Assembly (NCBI GenBank): GCA_902774905.1
Contig: CACYKF010000014.1
Location: 1 to 64,000 of the forward strand
Reading direction: 5' to 3'
Source of the DNA: an uncultured bacterium
GTDB lineage: Bacteria; Cyanobacteriota; Vampirovibrionia; Gastranaerophilales; Gastranaerophilaceae
DNA length: 64,000 bases
Under the pieces are notes generated by a model. It was not told the origin of the DNA. It made no database searches and saw only the letters and a list, made by a program, of their open reading frames with translations. The first letter of the stretch is position 1. Every line of letters starts with the position of its first letter. A program made the position numbers and the translations under genes. Positions 41,626-49,877 of this stretch are shown here, piece after piece.

Positions 41626-42196
41626 AGAAAATATAATAAAATGTCTTGAAAACGGTGGGGTTATTGCCTATGTGACAGATACCGTCTGGGGCTTGGGATG
41701 TCTGCCTGACAATGAAAAAGCCGTAAAAAAAATCTATGAAATTAAAAAGCGTGAACCCCAAAAACCGCTTATTTTAATGTCAAACGAAGTTTATAATTTG
41801 TTTGATTATGTCAAACCGATACCAAAAATCGGTCAGATTTTAATAAAAAAATATTTCCCCGGAGCGTTGACAATTGTAACCGATAAAAGTGAAAAAACAC
41901 CTGATTACATAACTTCAGGCATGCAAACGGTTGGAATAAGAATACCGGATAACGAAATTTTCAGGCAAATTTGTGAGGTTGTTCCAAATCATGTTCTTGC
42001 AACTACAAGTGCAAATCTTTCTCACCAACCTTCGGCAAAGACTTATGCGCAGGCAGTAGAAAATATGTCCGGACTTGCAGATATGATTATTCCGGATTAC
42101 GGATTTGTTGCGCAGGGCTTAGAATCAACTGTTGTAGGTGTTATGAATAATGAACTGCGAATTTTCAGACAGGGACAGATTGTATTGGATGAATAA
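41612..42196 (+). CDS. tsaC: Threonylcarbamoyl-AMP synthase (Sua5/YciO/YrdC)
   Basis: A 194-residue YrdC-domain enzyme making threonylcarbamoyl-AMP for t6A37 modification of ANN-decoding tRNAs. PTDT-like start is seen as YVTDTVWGLGC, then IKKREPQKPLILM (Lys/Arg pocket), TVGIRIPDNEI and ATTSANLSHQPSA. It has the short TsaC form without the Sua5 C-terminal domain. It starts inside mntA. A tRNA-modifying gene following an RNase toxin pair is notable but may be accidental. Confidence 0.92.
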   Translation: MLIDKENIIKCLENGGVIAYVTDTVWGLGCLPDNEKAVKKIYEIKKREPQKPLILMSNEVYNLFDYVKPIPKIGQILIKKYFPGALTIVTDKSEKTPDYITSGMQTVGIRIPDNEIFRQICEVVPNHVLATTSANLSHQPSAKTYAQAVENMSGLADMIIPDYGFVAQGLESTVVGVMNNELRIFRQGQIVLDE

Positions 42197-42284
42197 TTGC
42201 TACATTAATAAATGTTAAAATTATTTTATTTTCTGCTCTTTTAAATGTATAATCTGATTAAAGATAACATAGGATTATAAGGGT

Positions 42285-43331
42285 ATGAAAAAATTTATAG
42301 CATTATTTTTGGCATTATTAATAGGAACTTTGAACGGTGCATTTGCTTTCAGCGAAGTGTATTATCTCAAAAACACTACTCCTGCTGCAATTCAACCAAG
42401 TGTTCTGAATGGTTTTTATTCACAGAATTTTAAACTTGTTGACCAAAAAAATCCGTACTATGCAGTTTCAACTAAGGATTCAGGGGATTATGCCGTTGTA
42501 ATTTTGCAGCAAAGCGGTAATAATTCATTTTACTATTACCAATCAAATGATAATAAAAAAATAAACAAATATATCTTGAAAGCAATAAAAAGGGCGGGGA
42601 TTGATTATGAACAATCATACAATTCCAATATAATTGGTACATTTGACGATATTGCAAAAAGAACAATATCTGCTTCCGGTTCCTCTCAAAATACTTATGT
42701 ATTTAATGACAATGAACCTGCATATTCAGGAAGTTACACAACTTCAACAAAATCGGTTCAAAGACAAAATTCAAATACTTATAAGGGTTATGTTGCAAAT
42801 GTTGAAAGCGGAACAAAGATAAATATTTACCTTCAAAACGCTATCAATACTGCAACTGCAGTTGAAGGTGACAGGGTTATTGCCGTTTTAACAAATGATT
42901 TAACTTATAAAGGTTATGTAATTGCACCGCAGGGAAGTCTTGTTTACGGTATTTTGACAAAAGCCCGTCATGCATCTTACGGCTCAAGAAACGGTAAAGT
43001 TGTTATTGATTTTAATCAAATTGTTACACCTGAGGGAAAAACTTTTAATATAGAAACCGATAAAATTGATTTTACAGTAACAAATGAGGGTAAATTTTCA
43101 AGAGTTGCAACAAATATTGCGGTCGGTGCTGCTGTCGGAGCATTGTCCGGACTATTAATCGGTGCATTATCAGGTCATACCGGAGTATCTACCGCTATTG
43201 GTGCAGGTGTTGGCGCAGGCGGGGCATTGATAGGCGGAGCGGCTGAAAGAGGTGTTGATGCCGAAATTCCGTCATTTACTGAAATGGAAATTACCCTAAC
43301 AAAGCCGTTTAGTACGACTGTTGGTTATTAA
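42285..43331 (+). CDS. Exported protein with VirB10-like beta domain and glycine zipper
   Basis: A 348-residue envelope protein, first of a five-gene operon. Signal peptide at 1-21 (ALFLALLIGTLNGAFAF). Residues about 165-265 form a beta domain (DLTYKGYVIAPQGSLVYG, VVIDFNQIVTPEGKTF) similar in flavour to VirB10/TrbI-like or surface-exposed beta domains. A glycine zipper (about 275-320, VGAAVGALSGLLIGALSG, then IGAGVGAGGALIGGA) suggests membrane insertion or oligomerisation. Extended -10 TGTATAAT lies about 30 bases upstream. No family could be fixed. Confidence 0.7.
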   Translation: MKKFIALFLALLIGTLNGAFAFSEVYYLKNTTPAAIQPSVLNGFYSQNFKLVDQKNPYYAVSTKDSGDYAVVILQQSGNNSFYYYQSNDNKKINKYILKAIKRAGIDYEQSYNSNIIGTFDDIAKRTISASGSSQNTYVFNDNEPAYSGSYTTSTKSVQRQNSNTYKGYVANVESGTKINIYLQNAINTATAVEGDRVIAVLTNDLTYKGYVIAPQGSLVYGILTKARHASYGSRNGKVVIDFNQIVTPEGKTFNIETDKIDFTVTNEGKFSRVATNIAVGAAVGALSGLLIGALSGHTGVSTAIGAGVGAGGALIGGAAERGVDAEIPSFTEMEITLTKPFSTTVGY

Positions 43332-43345
43332 AGAGGTTTTAAGAG

Positions 43346-44008
43346 GTGGATAAAAGATTAGTAACTGTCGGACTTGTAATTTTAGGGGTGGCAATTTTAT
43401 TAAAAGCAGCCTTTGTGTTGTTGTCCAATGTCAAGATTGATGAATTTCACAAAACGGCAATTACTTTCATCATTGATTCTTCTACGACAAATCAGTCTAA
43501 GTTGCCCAAACAGATAAAATATATCAAATCTTTGTGCGCAATTTTAGACCCTGAAGATGCAATAAAAATAATAAAAACAGATAAATCATCATATCTTATA
43601 TATGAAGGAAGTCCGGGAGATGGTGTTGCTATTTCAAATGCCGTAAAGAAATATACCCAAAATGGCAGTGCTGAAACATCTTACGGAGAAGCAATCAAAA
43701 AAGCGGTAAATTATTCGCTTACAATGAAAAAAAATGGTTATAATACAGCGATTGTTGTGGTCGGAAGTCTTGAGGATAATGGCGATGCATCAAAGCGCAT
43801 AAATTGGGATACTTTGCCGAAAAATATTGAAAAAACGCAAAAATATCTTCCTGAAATTGCTATGATGTTTGCGTTTGCAGATCCGCAAAAACTTGATGAA
43901 GTAAAAACAAAACTGAATCCTGTTTTGGGAGAAAACAAATTGATAATCGTCAATGAAGTTAATGTTGATAAATCCGCATCAAAGTTGATAAAAGCCATTG
44001 GCAGATAA
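43346..44008 (+). CDS. Membrane-anchored vWA-like protein
   Basis: A 220-residue protein. One N-terminal membrane helix (about 5-27), then an alpha/beta domain starting ITFIIDSSTTNQSK. The Asp-x-Ser-x-Thr pattern could be a MIDAS-type metal site of a von Willebrand A domain, followed by helices and GYNTAIVVVGSLED. Starts with GTG (AAGAGG nine bases upstream), 14 bases after the preceding gene. Probably periplasmic. Confidence 0.6.
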   Translation: MDKRLVTVGLVILGVAILLKAAFVLLSNVKIDEFHKTAITFIIDSSTTNQSKLPKQIKYIKSLCAILDPEDAIKIIKTDKSSYLIYEGSPGDGVAISNAVKKYTQNGSAETSYGEAIKKAVNYSLTMKKNGYNTAIVVVGSLEDNGDASKRINWDTLPKNIEKTQKYLPEIAMMFAFADPQKLDEVKTKLNPVLGENKLIIVNEVNVDKSASKLIKAIGR

Positions 44009-44018
44009 AGGAGAAAAA

Positions 44019-45575
44019 ATGGGTTTTACCGTCAGTTCAAAAAATAATGAGCAAACCTTTAATGATAAAAAAGTTGTTTATATAAGTTCAAAGTCGGGTT
44101 ACGATTTTCAAATTGAAACTGACTTTGATTTTATTTTGGGAATACAATATGACCAAAGTACTAATAAATGCAGACTTGTAAATAAGTATAAATATCCGCA
44201 GTTCAGGTTTAAAGGAGAAGTATTACCTGAAAAAATGATTATAGATAAAGTCTGCAAAATTATGATAGACGGAAGCGACGATTATCTTACAATAAAAGTC
44301 GGTGAACCTGTGCAAACAGTTGAACAAAAGCATGAAAGTAGTGTATTTCATTCCAATATAAACAGTGTAAAATCAGAAATTGAAACTGAAAGAGTAAAAA
44401 TTGTTAAAGAAGTTTCTTCAACTGTCAGTACGCTCAAGCGCAAAATTTCCATAAATTCAAAATTGGGTATTTTGCTTCATTTGGGAATGTTAATCAGTTC
44501 GTTTATTTGTGCTTTCGGAATTTCAAATTATCTTATGGGTATTCCGCTGAGTTATGATGGTACAACCGTTCAGATTCCCATGAACGCAAAACTTGTTGTA
44601 TTTTATGCGTTTATTGTCTATTCTGTCGGCAGTATGCTAAAGCAGGGAATGTTTTTATATATGCAAAGAAAAGCAGGTTGTGACACTTCTACGCCTGTTT
44701 TGGTTGAAAAACTTATGATAGGTTTGTCTTTAACATTCTTTGTTGCAATCTATTTGATAAATCTGCTTTATTATATTTCAGGAAAAAATATGGCATTTTT
44801 TGCGATATTTATTTCTTTATTTTATGTCGGAACTGTTCTTACTCTGGCTTTGGGTTGCGGTTATTTTAAACACGGAAGTTCCGTTGCAAGAAAAGAACTT
44901 GATAAATATGAATACAGAGAAGATTTTGAGCGTGTAATAAAATCTTATCAGGTCTGGATTGAAAATTTTGCAAATTCTTTGAGTGAAGCAAGAATTTTAA
45001 AAATAAAAGATAAGTTACTCAATCTTCAGATTTGGTCTGCCTTGGAAACAGGTTTAGGTATTTTAACTGCACCGTTTTTGGCATACGGGGTTTCTAATAC
45101 TCTTGCAATGTGTTTTCCTGAAGCGGCAGGCTGGATGAGAATAGGCGGTTTAAGATTTAGTCCGATATTTCTTGTGCTCGCAACATTTTTGATTATTTTT
45201 GCATTCTTTTCATTTGTAAGTGCATTTACTACAATGAAAAAAATTGGGGCATCAGATATTATAAAGCAAGACGGATTTAGTAATTACCTTTCTCATGGGG
45301 TAGAAATTTACGGTCTTGAGGGTGTGAAAAGACTTGATGCGGAGATGCGCAGATATATTATAGTCGGTTTAGCAATAATTTTAATAGAATTTTCAATGAA
45401 CATTTCATATTTTACCCAGGAAATCGGTTCTGATATGAAAGGTTTATTTATAAGTTGTGTTGCCGCACTTGTTCCGACAGCACTTTTGATAGCGGAAACA
45501 ATAATTTTGTCACATACAAAATTTGAAATTCACGCATCGGAAGAACTAATTGCAAGGATAGACAGAGAAGAATGA
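44019..45575 (+). CDS. Polytopic membrane protein with N-terminal beta domain and duplicated helix bundle
   Basis: A 518-residue protein. Residues 1-95 are beta-rich, FHA-like in spacing but without a clear FHA signature. A helical linker (115-150) precedes eight predicted membrane helices. The first four (about 155-295) and last four (about 350-500) look like two related halves (GMLISSFICAFGISNYLMG against LGILTAPFLAYGVSNTLAM). I use ATG 44019 because AAAGGAG sits seven bases upstream, just after the previous stop. It overlaps the next gene by four bases. A motor- or scaffold-like subunit is possible but unproven. Confidence 0.65.
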   Translation: MGFTVSSKNNEQTFNDKKVVYISSKSGYDFQIETDFDFILGIQYDQSTNKCRLVNKYKYPQFRFKGEVLPEKMIIDKVCKIMIDGSDDYLTIKVGEPVQTVEQKHESSVFHSNINSVKSEIETERVKIVKEVSSTVSTLKRKISINSKLGILLHLGMLISSFICAFGISNYLMGIPLSYDGTTVQIPMNAKLVVFYAFIVYSVGSMLKQGMFLYMQRKAGCDTSTPVLVEKLMIGLSLTFFVAIYLINLLYYISGKNMAFFAIFISLFYVGTVLTLALGCGYFKHGSSVARKELDKYEYREDFERVIKSYQVWIENFANSLSEARILKIKDKLLNLQIWSALETGLGILTAPFLAYGVSNTLAMCFPEAAGWMRIGGLRFSPIFLVLATFLIIFAFFSFVSAFTTMKKIGASDIIKQDGFSNYLSHGVEIYGLEGVKRLDAEMRRYIIVGLAIILIEFSMNISYFTQEIGSDMKGLFISCVAALVPTALLIAETIILSHTKFEIHASEELIARIDREE

Positions 45576-46690
45576 CATATAAATCAATAATACAAATATT
45601 GCTGATACTTGCAATCATATCAACCGTTTGCATAAGCATTATCAAACCTAAAATGCACGAACCTGTTATGGTTTTAAATTCGCAGTTTAGTGTTGAACAT
45701 GATGATGGTGTAAATATTGATGAACAAAATATTGCAGTTCTTGTTCAGGATACTGAGGTTGATGGCGGAAATGGTGTCGAAGTTCAAAATGAGGGAGGAA
45801 TAAATTTTGTTGAACCAAAAGTTGAAGATGTTTCGACTTTAAGTTTCAGTAATGCAAAAACAACAACTCAAAATACGGCAAATATTCAAAATACAGGAAG
45901 TATTCAAAATACAAAAAGCCAAAAATTAAGTAATGTCGGGATAAAAAATAATAATACAAATGTAAAAACTACTCCTGTCAAAATGGTTAATAACACTTTT
46001 AAACCGACACAAACAAAAGTAAATACTCAACCTGTTACATCTAATAAACCGCTAAAAACGACTGTTGAAAAACCTAAAATTGATTTAAATAAAATTGTAA
46101 ACAATAATCAAAAAATTATTAATACTCCGTCTGTACCTTCGTCTGCTCCTGTCAAAGCAGACAATCTGCCGAGTGTAAATACTACCGTTGCGGTAACAAA
46201 ACCTCAGACAACTCAAACTCCGAGTCAAAAACAAACAACGCAGACTCCGCCGATTAGAGTTGCAACTAAAACAACTTCAACTCCGTCTAAGCCTGTTACC
46301 GTAAAGGCTGAAACAAAGCCTGTTGTTTTAACGGCGAAAGAAGAAGAAATAGCCTGGAATAAGTGGCGTTCCAATCTTAATAACCAAATTATGAAAGATT
46401 CAAAACTTCCGACAATGCCAAACGGTATAATTTTCAAATACAAATTTACGGTCGATAAATACGGAAAAGTTTCTAATGTTCAGACTTCTTCAACAACTCC
46501 GGGGTATACTCCTTATGCAATTCAGTTTATCGCTCCCGTAATAAGAAGTTATCAGGGCAGAGCGATTCTGAATTTCCCAACAGGTTCAAACAGAACATTA
46601 ACAGAGGTATCGGGTGCGTGGAAAATTTCGAGCAACTCAAAACTTTCAACCCCTGACGATTATCATGACATAGAAAAAATTAAAAGATAG
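45572..46690 (+). CDS. TonB/TolA-like protein 1 of the envelope operon
   Basis: A 372-residue protein with an N-terminal membrane helix (about 5-24), a long Thr/Asn/Gln/Lys-rich and Pro-rich periplasmic linker (about 60-250), and a C-terminal domain of about 100 residues (WNKWRSNLNNQIM, IIFKYKFTVDKYGKVSNVQT, then SYQGRAILNFPTGSNR) like a TonB/TolA C-terminal fold. Architecture is that of an energy transducer spanning the periplasm. Begins within the stop of the preceding gene. Confidence 0.75.
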   Translation: MTYKSIIQILLILAIISTVCISIIKPKMHEPVMVLNSQFSVEHDDGVNIDEQNIAVLVQDTEVDGGNGVEVQNEGGINFVEPKVEDVSTLSFSNAKTTTQNTANIQNTGSIQNTKSQKLSNVGIKNNNTNVKTTPVKMVNNTFKPTQTKVNTQPVTSNKPLKTTVEKPKIDLNKIVNNNQKIINTPSVPSSAPVKADNLPSVNTTVAVTKPQTTQTPSQKQTTQTPPIRVATKTTSTPSKPVTVKAETKPVVLTAKEEEIAWNKWRSNLNNQIMKDSKLPTMPNGIIFKYKFTVDKYGKVSNVQTSSTTPGYTPYAIQFIAPVIRSYQGRAILNFPTGSNRTLTEVSGAWKISSNSKLSTPDDYHDIEKIKR

Positions 46691-46698
46691 GAAAGATA

Positions 46699-47898
46699 AT
46701 GTTTAAGTGTAGCGAATGTGGTACTGAATACGAAATAGCCCCAAAATATTGCGATTGTGGAAACGATATTTTTATAAATGTTGAAGCGGAAGAAGATTTT
46801 GAAGTTCAGGAGATAGAAGATTTTGAAGAAGAAATTGATACACCAAAGCACAGAAATTTAAGAAAAAAATCTTTTTCACCCGTTGGTATGGGGATTTTTG
46901 CGTTTTGTATAATTCTATCGCTTTTGGTTCTTTTTGTAATAGGTAATCCTAAAAAAGATTTGGTAACTCAAGAAGCAGAAACAGAAGTTCAGGAGAAAAT
47001 TGAAATTCCTTCAGTCGATTCTTATTGGGATAATACTGCGGTAAAAATTGCACAAAAAGAAGAACCTCAGCCACAAAAAGAAGAAAATATTTTGGATAAA
47101 ATAGTTCAGCAAATCGCTCCTGTGGAACAACCAAAAAAAGAAACAAAACCTGCTCCTGCCATTCAGCCTAAAAAGATTGTTCAAACAACTCAAAAAACTG
47201 TTCAAAAGCAAAAAAGTCAGGCACAGAAAACTGCTCAAACTTCAAAAACTCAAACTGCAAAGCCAAAGCAAACAACTTCAAAAACTTCATCAAATACTGC
47301 TAATAATCAGCAAGTAATGACTTTTGGCGATTTAACAAATAAAATCAGAAACCAGTATTCTCAATCGCAACCCCCAAAACAAACACAAACTCAAACTTCG
47401 CAAAATACTGCGGTTAAATCTGCTCCGATTCCACAGACTGCCATAACTACACCAAAAACAACACAAACACAGACAGTAAAAGCACCAGTTCAGAATCAAA
47501 GTCAAAGTCAAACTCAAACTCAGATTCAGGCACAAACAAAACCTGTAACTGCGCAAAACCAGGTTATTGCAAAGACTCCTTCCAAAACTCAGGCGCAGTT
47601 AAAACAGGAACTTGCGTCTTATAAATCGGGCTTGAGAAATACATTAGGCAGAAAAATAGATTTTACAAGAGTAATTGGTGACGGGGAATGTGTTTTGTCT
47701 TTCAAAGTTAATTCAAACGGTAGATTGACTTCAAAAGCATTTACAAAACAATCTTCAAATATTACTCTCAATGATGCGGCTTTCAATGCACTGAATACCA
47801 CTACAAGTTATAATCCGCCTCCTGAAGGCTACAAAGGCGAAACTTTAAGATTAACAATAAAATTTTATAACGGGAATTTTGAAATTTCGCTTAATTAA
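46699..47898 (+). CDS. Zinc-ribbon plus TonB-like protein 2 of the envelope operon
   Basis: A 399-residue protein. Cytoplasmic N-terminal zinc ribbon (CSECGTEYE.. KYCDCGND, cysteines 4, 7, 18, 20), acidic linker, membrane helix (about 62-84), a very long Gln/Thr/Pro/Lys-rich linker (100-300) and a TonB-like C-terminal domain (about 310-399, CVLSFKVNSNGRLTSKAFTK, then GETLRLTIKFYNGNF). It is paired with the gene before it and has the opposite topology marker, a cytoplasmic ribbon. The last gene of the operon; its stop overlaps that of the convergent gene at 47895. Confidence 0.75.
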   Translation: MFKCSECGTEYEIAPKYCDCGNDIFINVEAEEDFEVQEIEDFEEEIDTPKHRNLRKKSFSPVGMGIFAFCIILSLLVLFVIGNPKKDLVTQEAETEVQEKIEIPSVDSYWDNTAVKIAQKEEPQPQKEENILDKIVQQIAPVEQPKKETKPAPAIQPKKIVQTTQKTVQKQKSQAQKTAQTSKTQTAKPKQTTSKTSSNTANNQQVMTFGDLTNKIRNQYSQSQPPKQTQTQTSQNTAVKSAPIPQTAITTPKTTQTQTVKAPVQNQSQSQTQTQIQAQTKPVTAQNQVIAKTPSKTQAQLKQELASYKSGLRNTLGRKIDFTRVIGDGECVLSFKVNSNGRLTSKAFTKQSSNITLNDAAFNALNTTTSYNPPPEGYKGETLRLTIKFYNGNFEISLN

Positions 47899-48242
47899 AA
47901 TTCTTCAACATGGTATTTGTCCATGAGTTTATTTTTTTCGTGATGTGATATTGCTATTCCCGAACACAGACCAACAATTGCGCCTGCACCTGATTTTAGG
48001 GCAAGTGACAGTTTTTTTGAGTTTTGGGATAATCCCATTCCGCAGCCGATAAAAAATCCCGCAATTGTCATAAATATTGAATTCTTGAGTAATGTCTCCG
48101 ATTGTTTGTTATATTTTTGCACAAACTCATCCGCTCTTTGTCCGCTTATTATGTACGCAGGTGCAAAACGGGGTTTCGACGGAGTATTTTCGTATTCCAA
48201 GCGTGCTTTTTTATCCGTATAATTCTGAATTGATAATCTCAT
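47895..48242 (-). CDS. Small membrane protein, hypothetical
   Basis: A 115-residue, unrecognised protein. The N-terminal half is polar and basic; the C-terminal half has two membrane helices (about 55-75 with FMTIAGFFIGCGMGL, and 82-100 with GAGAIVGLCSGIAI) joined by a glycine-rich turn. Convergent with the TonB-like operon, stops overlapping in TTAA. It is followed on the same strand by nothing within 40 bases. Confidence 0.6.
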   Translation of the reverse strand: MRLSIQNYTDKKARLEYENTPSKPRFAPAYIISGQRADEFVQKYNKQSETLLKNSIFMTIAGFFIGCGMGLSQNSKKLSLALKSGAGAIVGLCSGIAISHHEKNKLMDKYHVEEF

Positions 48243-48287
48243 GGTATTGTTATTTTAATCAGATTCAAATTTTAAAACATCACCCTT

Positions 48288-49877
48288 TTATCGGATAAAT
48301 TTCGATTTTAAACGATTGAATAATTCGTTTGCATATTCCATTTTCATTGCTAAATTTAGTGGAATATAAACAACTAAACAAACAAGAGCGATTAAACTGA
48401 TTTTCAAAAATTCAAACGGTATCTTTGACAGATGAACAAATTTATCATATTGACCAGCGCAAATCCAGCAAATTCCTCCTGCGACTAATCCTGCCAAGCA
48501 CATTTTTATCAGATTTACAAACAAAGATTTGTAATCCATTTTCATTTTTCTTGTAATAAAATATCCTAAAACACAGGCATTGAACAGAGTTACAAGAGAT
48601 GTTGAAAGCGTAATTCCGCCGATGCCAAAGTGCATTTTTGAGATTAAAATCCAGTTTAAAAATACTTTTAGAACGATAGATGAAAAAGCAACGGTAAACG
48701 GAGTTGCAGAATCATTAAACGAATAAAAAACTCTTGTTATTGAATCTCTGAATACATAGGGAATAATTGAAACAGACAAAAACCACAAGGCTTCTGTTAC
48801 CATAAATGTTGCGTTTGCATCAAATTCTCCACGCTCGAAAATCAGTCTTATTGCATCCGTTCCGACAACCAAAATACCTATAATAATCGGAATTGCCCCA
48901 AATAAAAGAACTCCTACACCTTTATTAAAATAATTTTTTATCCCTTCAAAATCGTTATCTGCAACAAGTCTTGCAAAAATCGGGAATAGCGGGACCAAAA
49001 ACGCTGTAACCAAAATTCCGACAGGAAACTGAAATACTCTGTTCGCATAACCGATTGCCGTCCATGCACCTTCTGAAATTGACGAGGTAAAAAACATATC
49101 AACATATATATGCACCTGTCCGACCGTTGAACTCAAAACGGCAGGAAACAAAAGTTCGCCGATTTCTTTAAAATGCGGATTATTTACAAATTCAAAATTA
49201 GGTTTCAGTTTATAACCGAGTTTTCTGATATTCGGGTACTGAATAATAAGTTGTAAAACAGCACCGACAGTTGTTGCCCACGCAAGCGCATAACCCTTTT
49301 GGTCATTCGGTACGGCAATTACTATCCCGATAATCGCAAGTGACATAATTATAGGTGACAAATTCGGAAGCATAAATTGTTTATAGATAATCAAAATTCC
49401 GTAATAAATTCCGACAATTCCGCCTATAACAAGCAAAGGTGTCATAATTTGCAAATGAACCGATGCAAGATGCACCAATTGATCAGAACCTCCGGAAATA
49501 ATAAGTTTCATTATTTGTCGGGGAAAAATATACATCAAAAACGATAACAGCACGAAAAATATAATTGTTGCAGTCATAAAAGTTGAATACAACTTATTGA
49601 CGGCTTCGGGCGGTTTTTCTTTTAAGTTCGGTATGAGTTTTGAAAAAATTGCAACTGTTGCACTGTGAAATGGCCCGCCGACTCCTCCTAACAGGATTAA
49701 AGACAATGACGGTATCTGATACGCATAGTAATAAGCATCAGATACCATTGATGCACCGTAATAGTTTGCAATTATAATATCTCGCACAAATCCGATTAAC
49801 TTGCTGATAATCGTCACCACCATAATAATCCATGCGGCTTTCAAAACACTTGTTGCTTTATCGGTTTGTGTCGTCAT
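48288..49877 (-). CDS. murJ: Lipid II flippase MurJ
   Basis: A 529-residue MOP-superfamily flippase moving lipid II across the inner membrane. N-terminal SKLIGFVRDIIIANYYGAS and the PSLSL-LLGGVGGPFHSA region with conserved Arg and Gly, later PVGILVTAFLVPLFPIFARL. About 14 membrane helices. Its start lies 20 bases inside the upstream SpoIID gene, so both are co-translated. Confidence 0.93.
   Translation of the reverse strand: MTTQTDKATSVLKAAWIIMVVTIISKLIGFVRDIIIANYYGASMVSDAYYYAYQIPSLSLILLGGVGGPFHSATVAIFSKLIPNLKEKPPEAVNKLYSTFMTATIIFFVLLSFLMYIFPRQIMKLIISGGSDQLVHLASVHLQIMTPLLVIGGIVGIYYGILIIYKQFMLPNLSPIIMSLAIIGIVIAVPNDQKGYALAWATTVGAVLQLIIQYPNIRKLGYKLKPNFEFVNNPHFKEIGELLFPAVLSSTVGQVHIYVDMFFTSSISEGAWTAIGYANRVFQFPVGILVTAFLVPLFPIFARLVADNDFEGIKNYFNKGVGVLLFGAIPIIIGILVVGTDAIRLIFERGEFDANATFMVTEALWFLSVSIIPYVFRDSITRVFYSFNDSATPFTVAFSSIVLKVFLNWILISKMHFGIGGITLSTSLVTLFNACVLGYFITRKMKMDYKSLFVNLIKMCLAGLVAGGICWICAGQYDKFVHLSKIPFEFLKISLIALVCLVVYIPLNLAMKMEYANELFNRLKSKFIR

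Noticed and set aside
42285-47898. A type IV secretion or TonB-ExbBD operon
   Set aside because: No VirB ATPase, VirD4, ExbB, ExbD or TonB-dependent receptor is present; only TonB-like C-terminal domains and a VirB10-like flavour are seen.
46699-47898. DNA repeats in the Gln/Thr-rich linker as an array
   Set aside because: These are low-complexity codons of a periplasmic linker in a clear reading frame.
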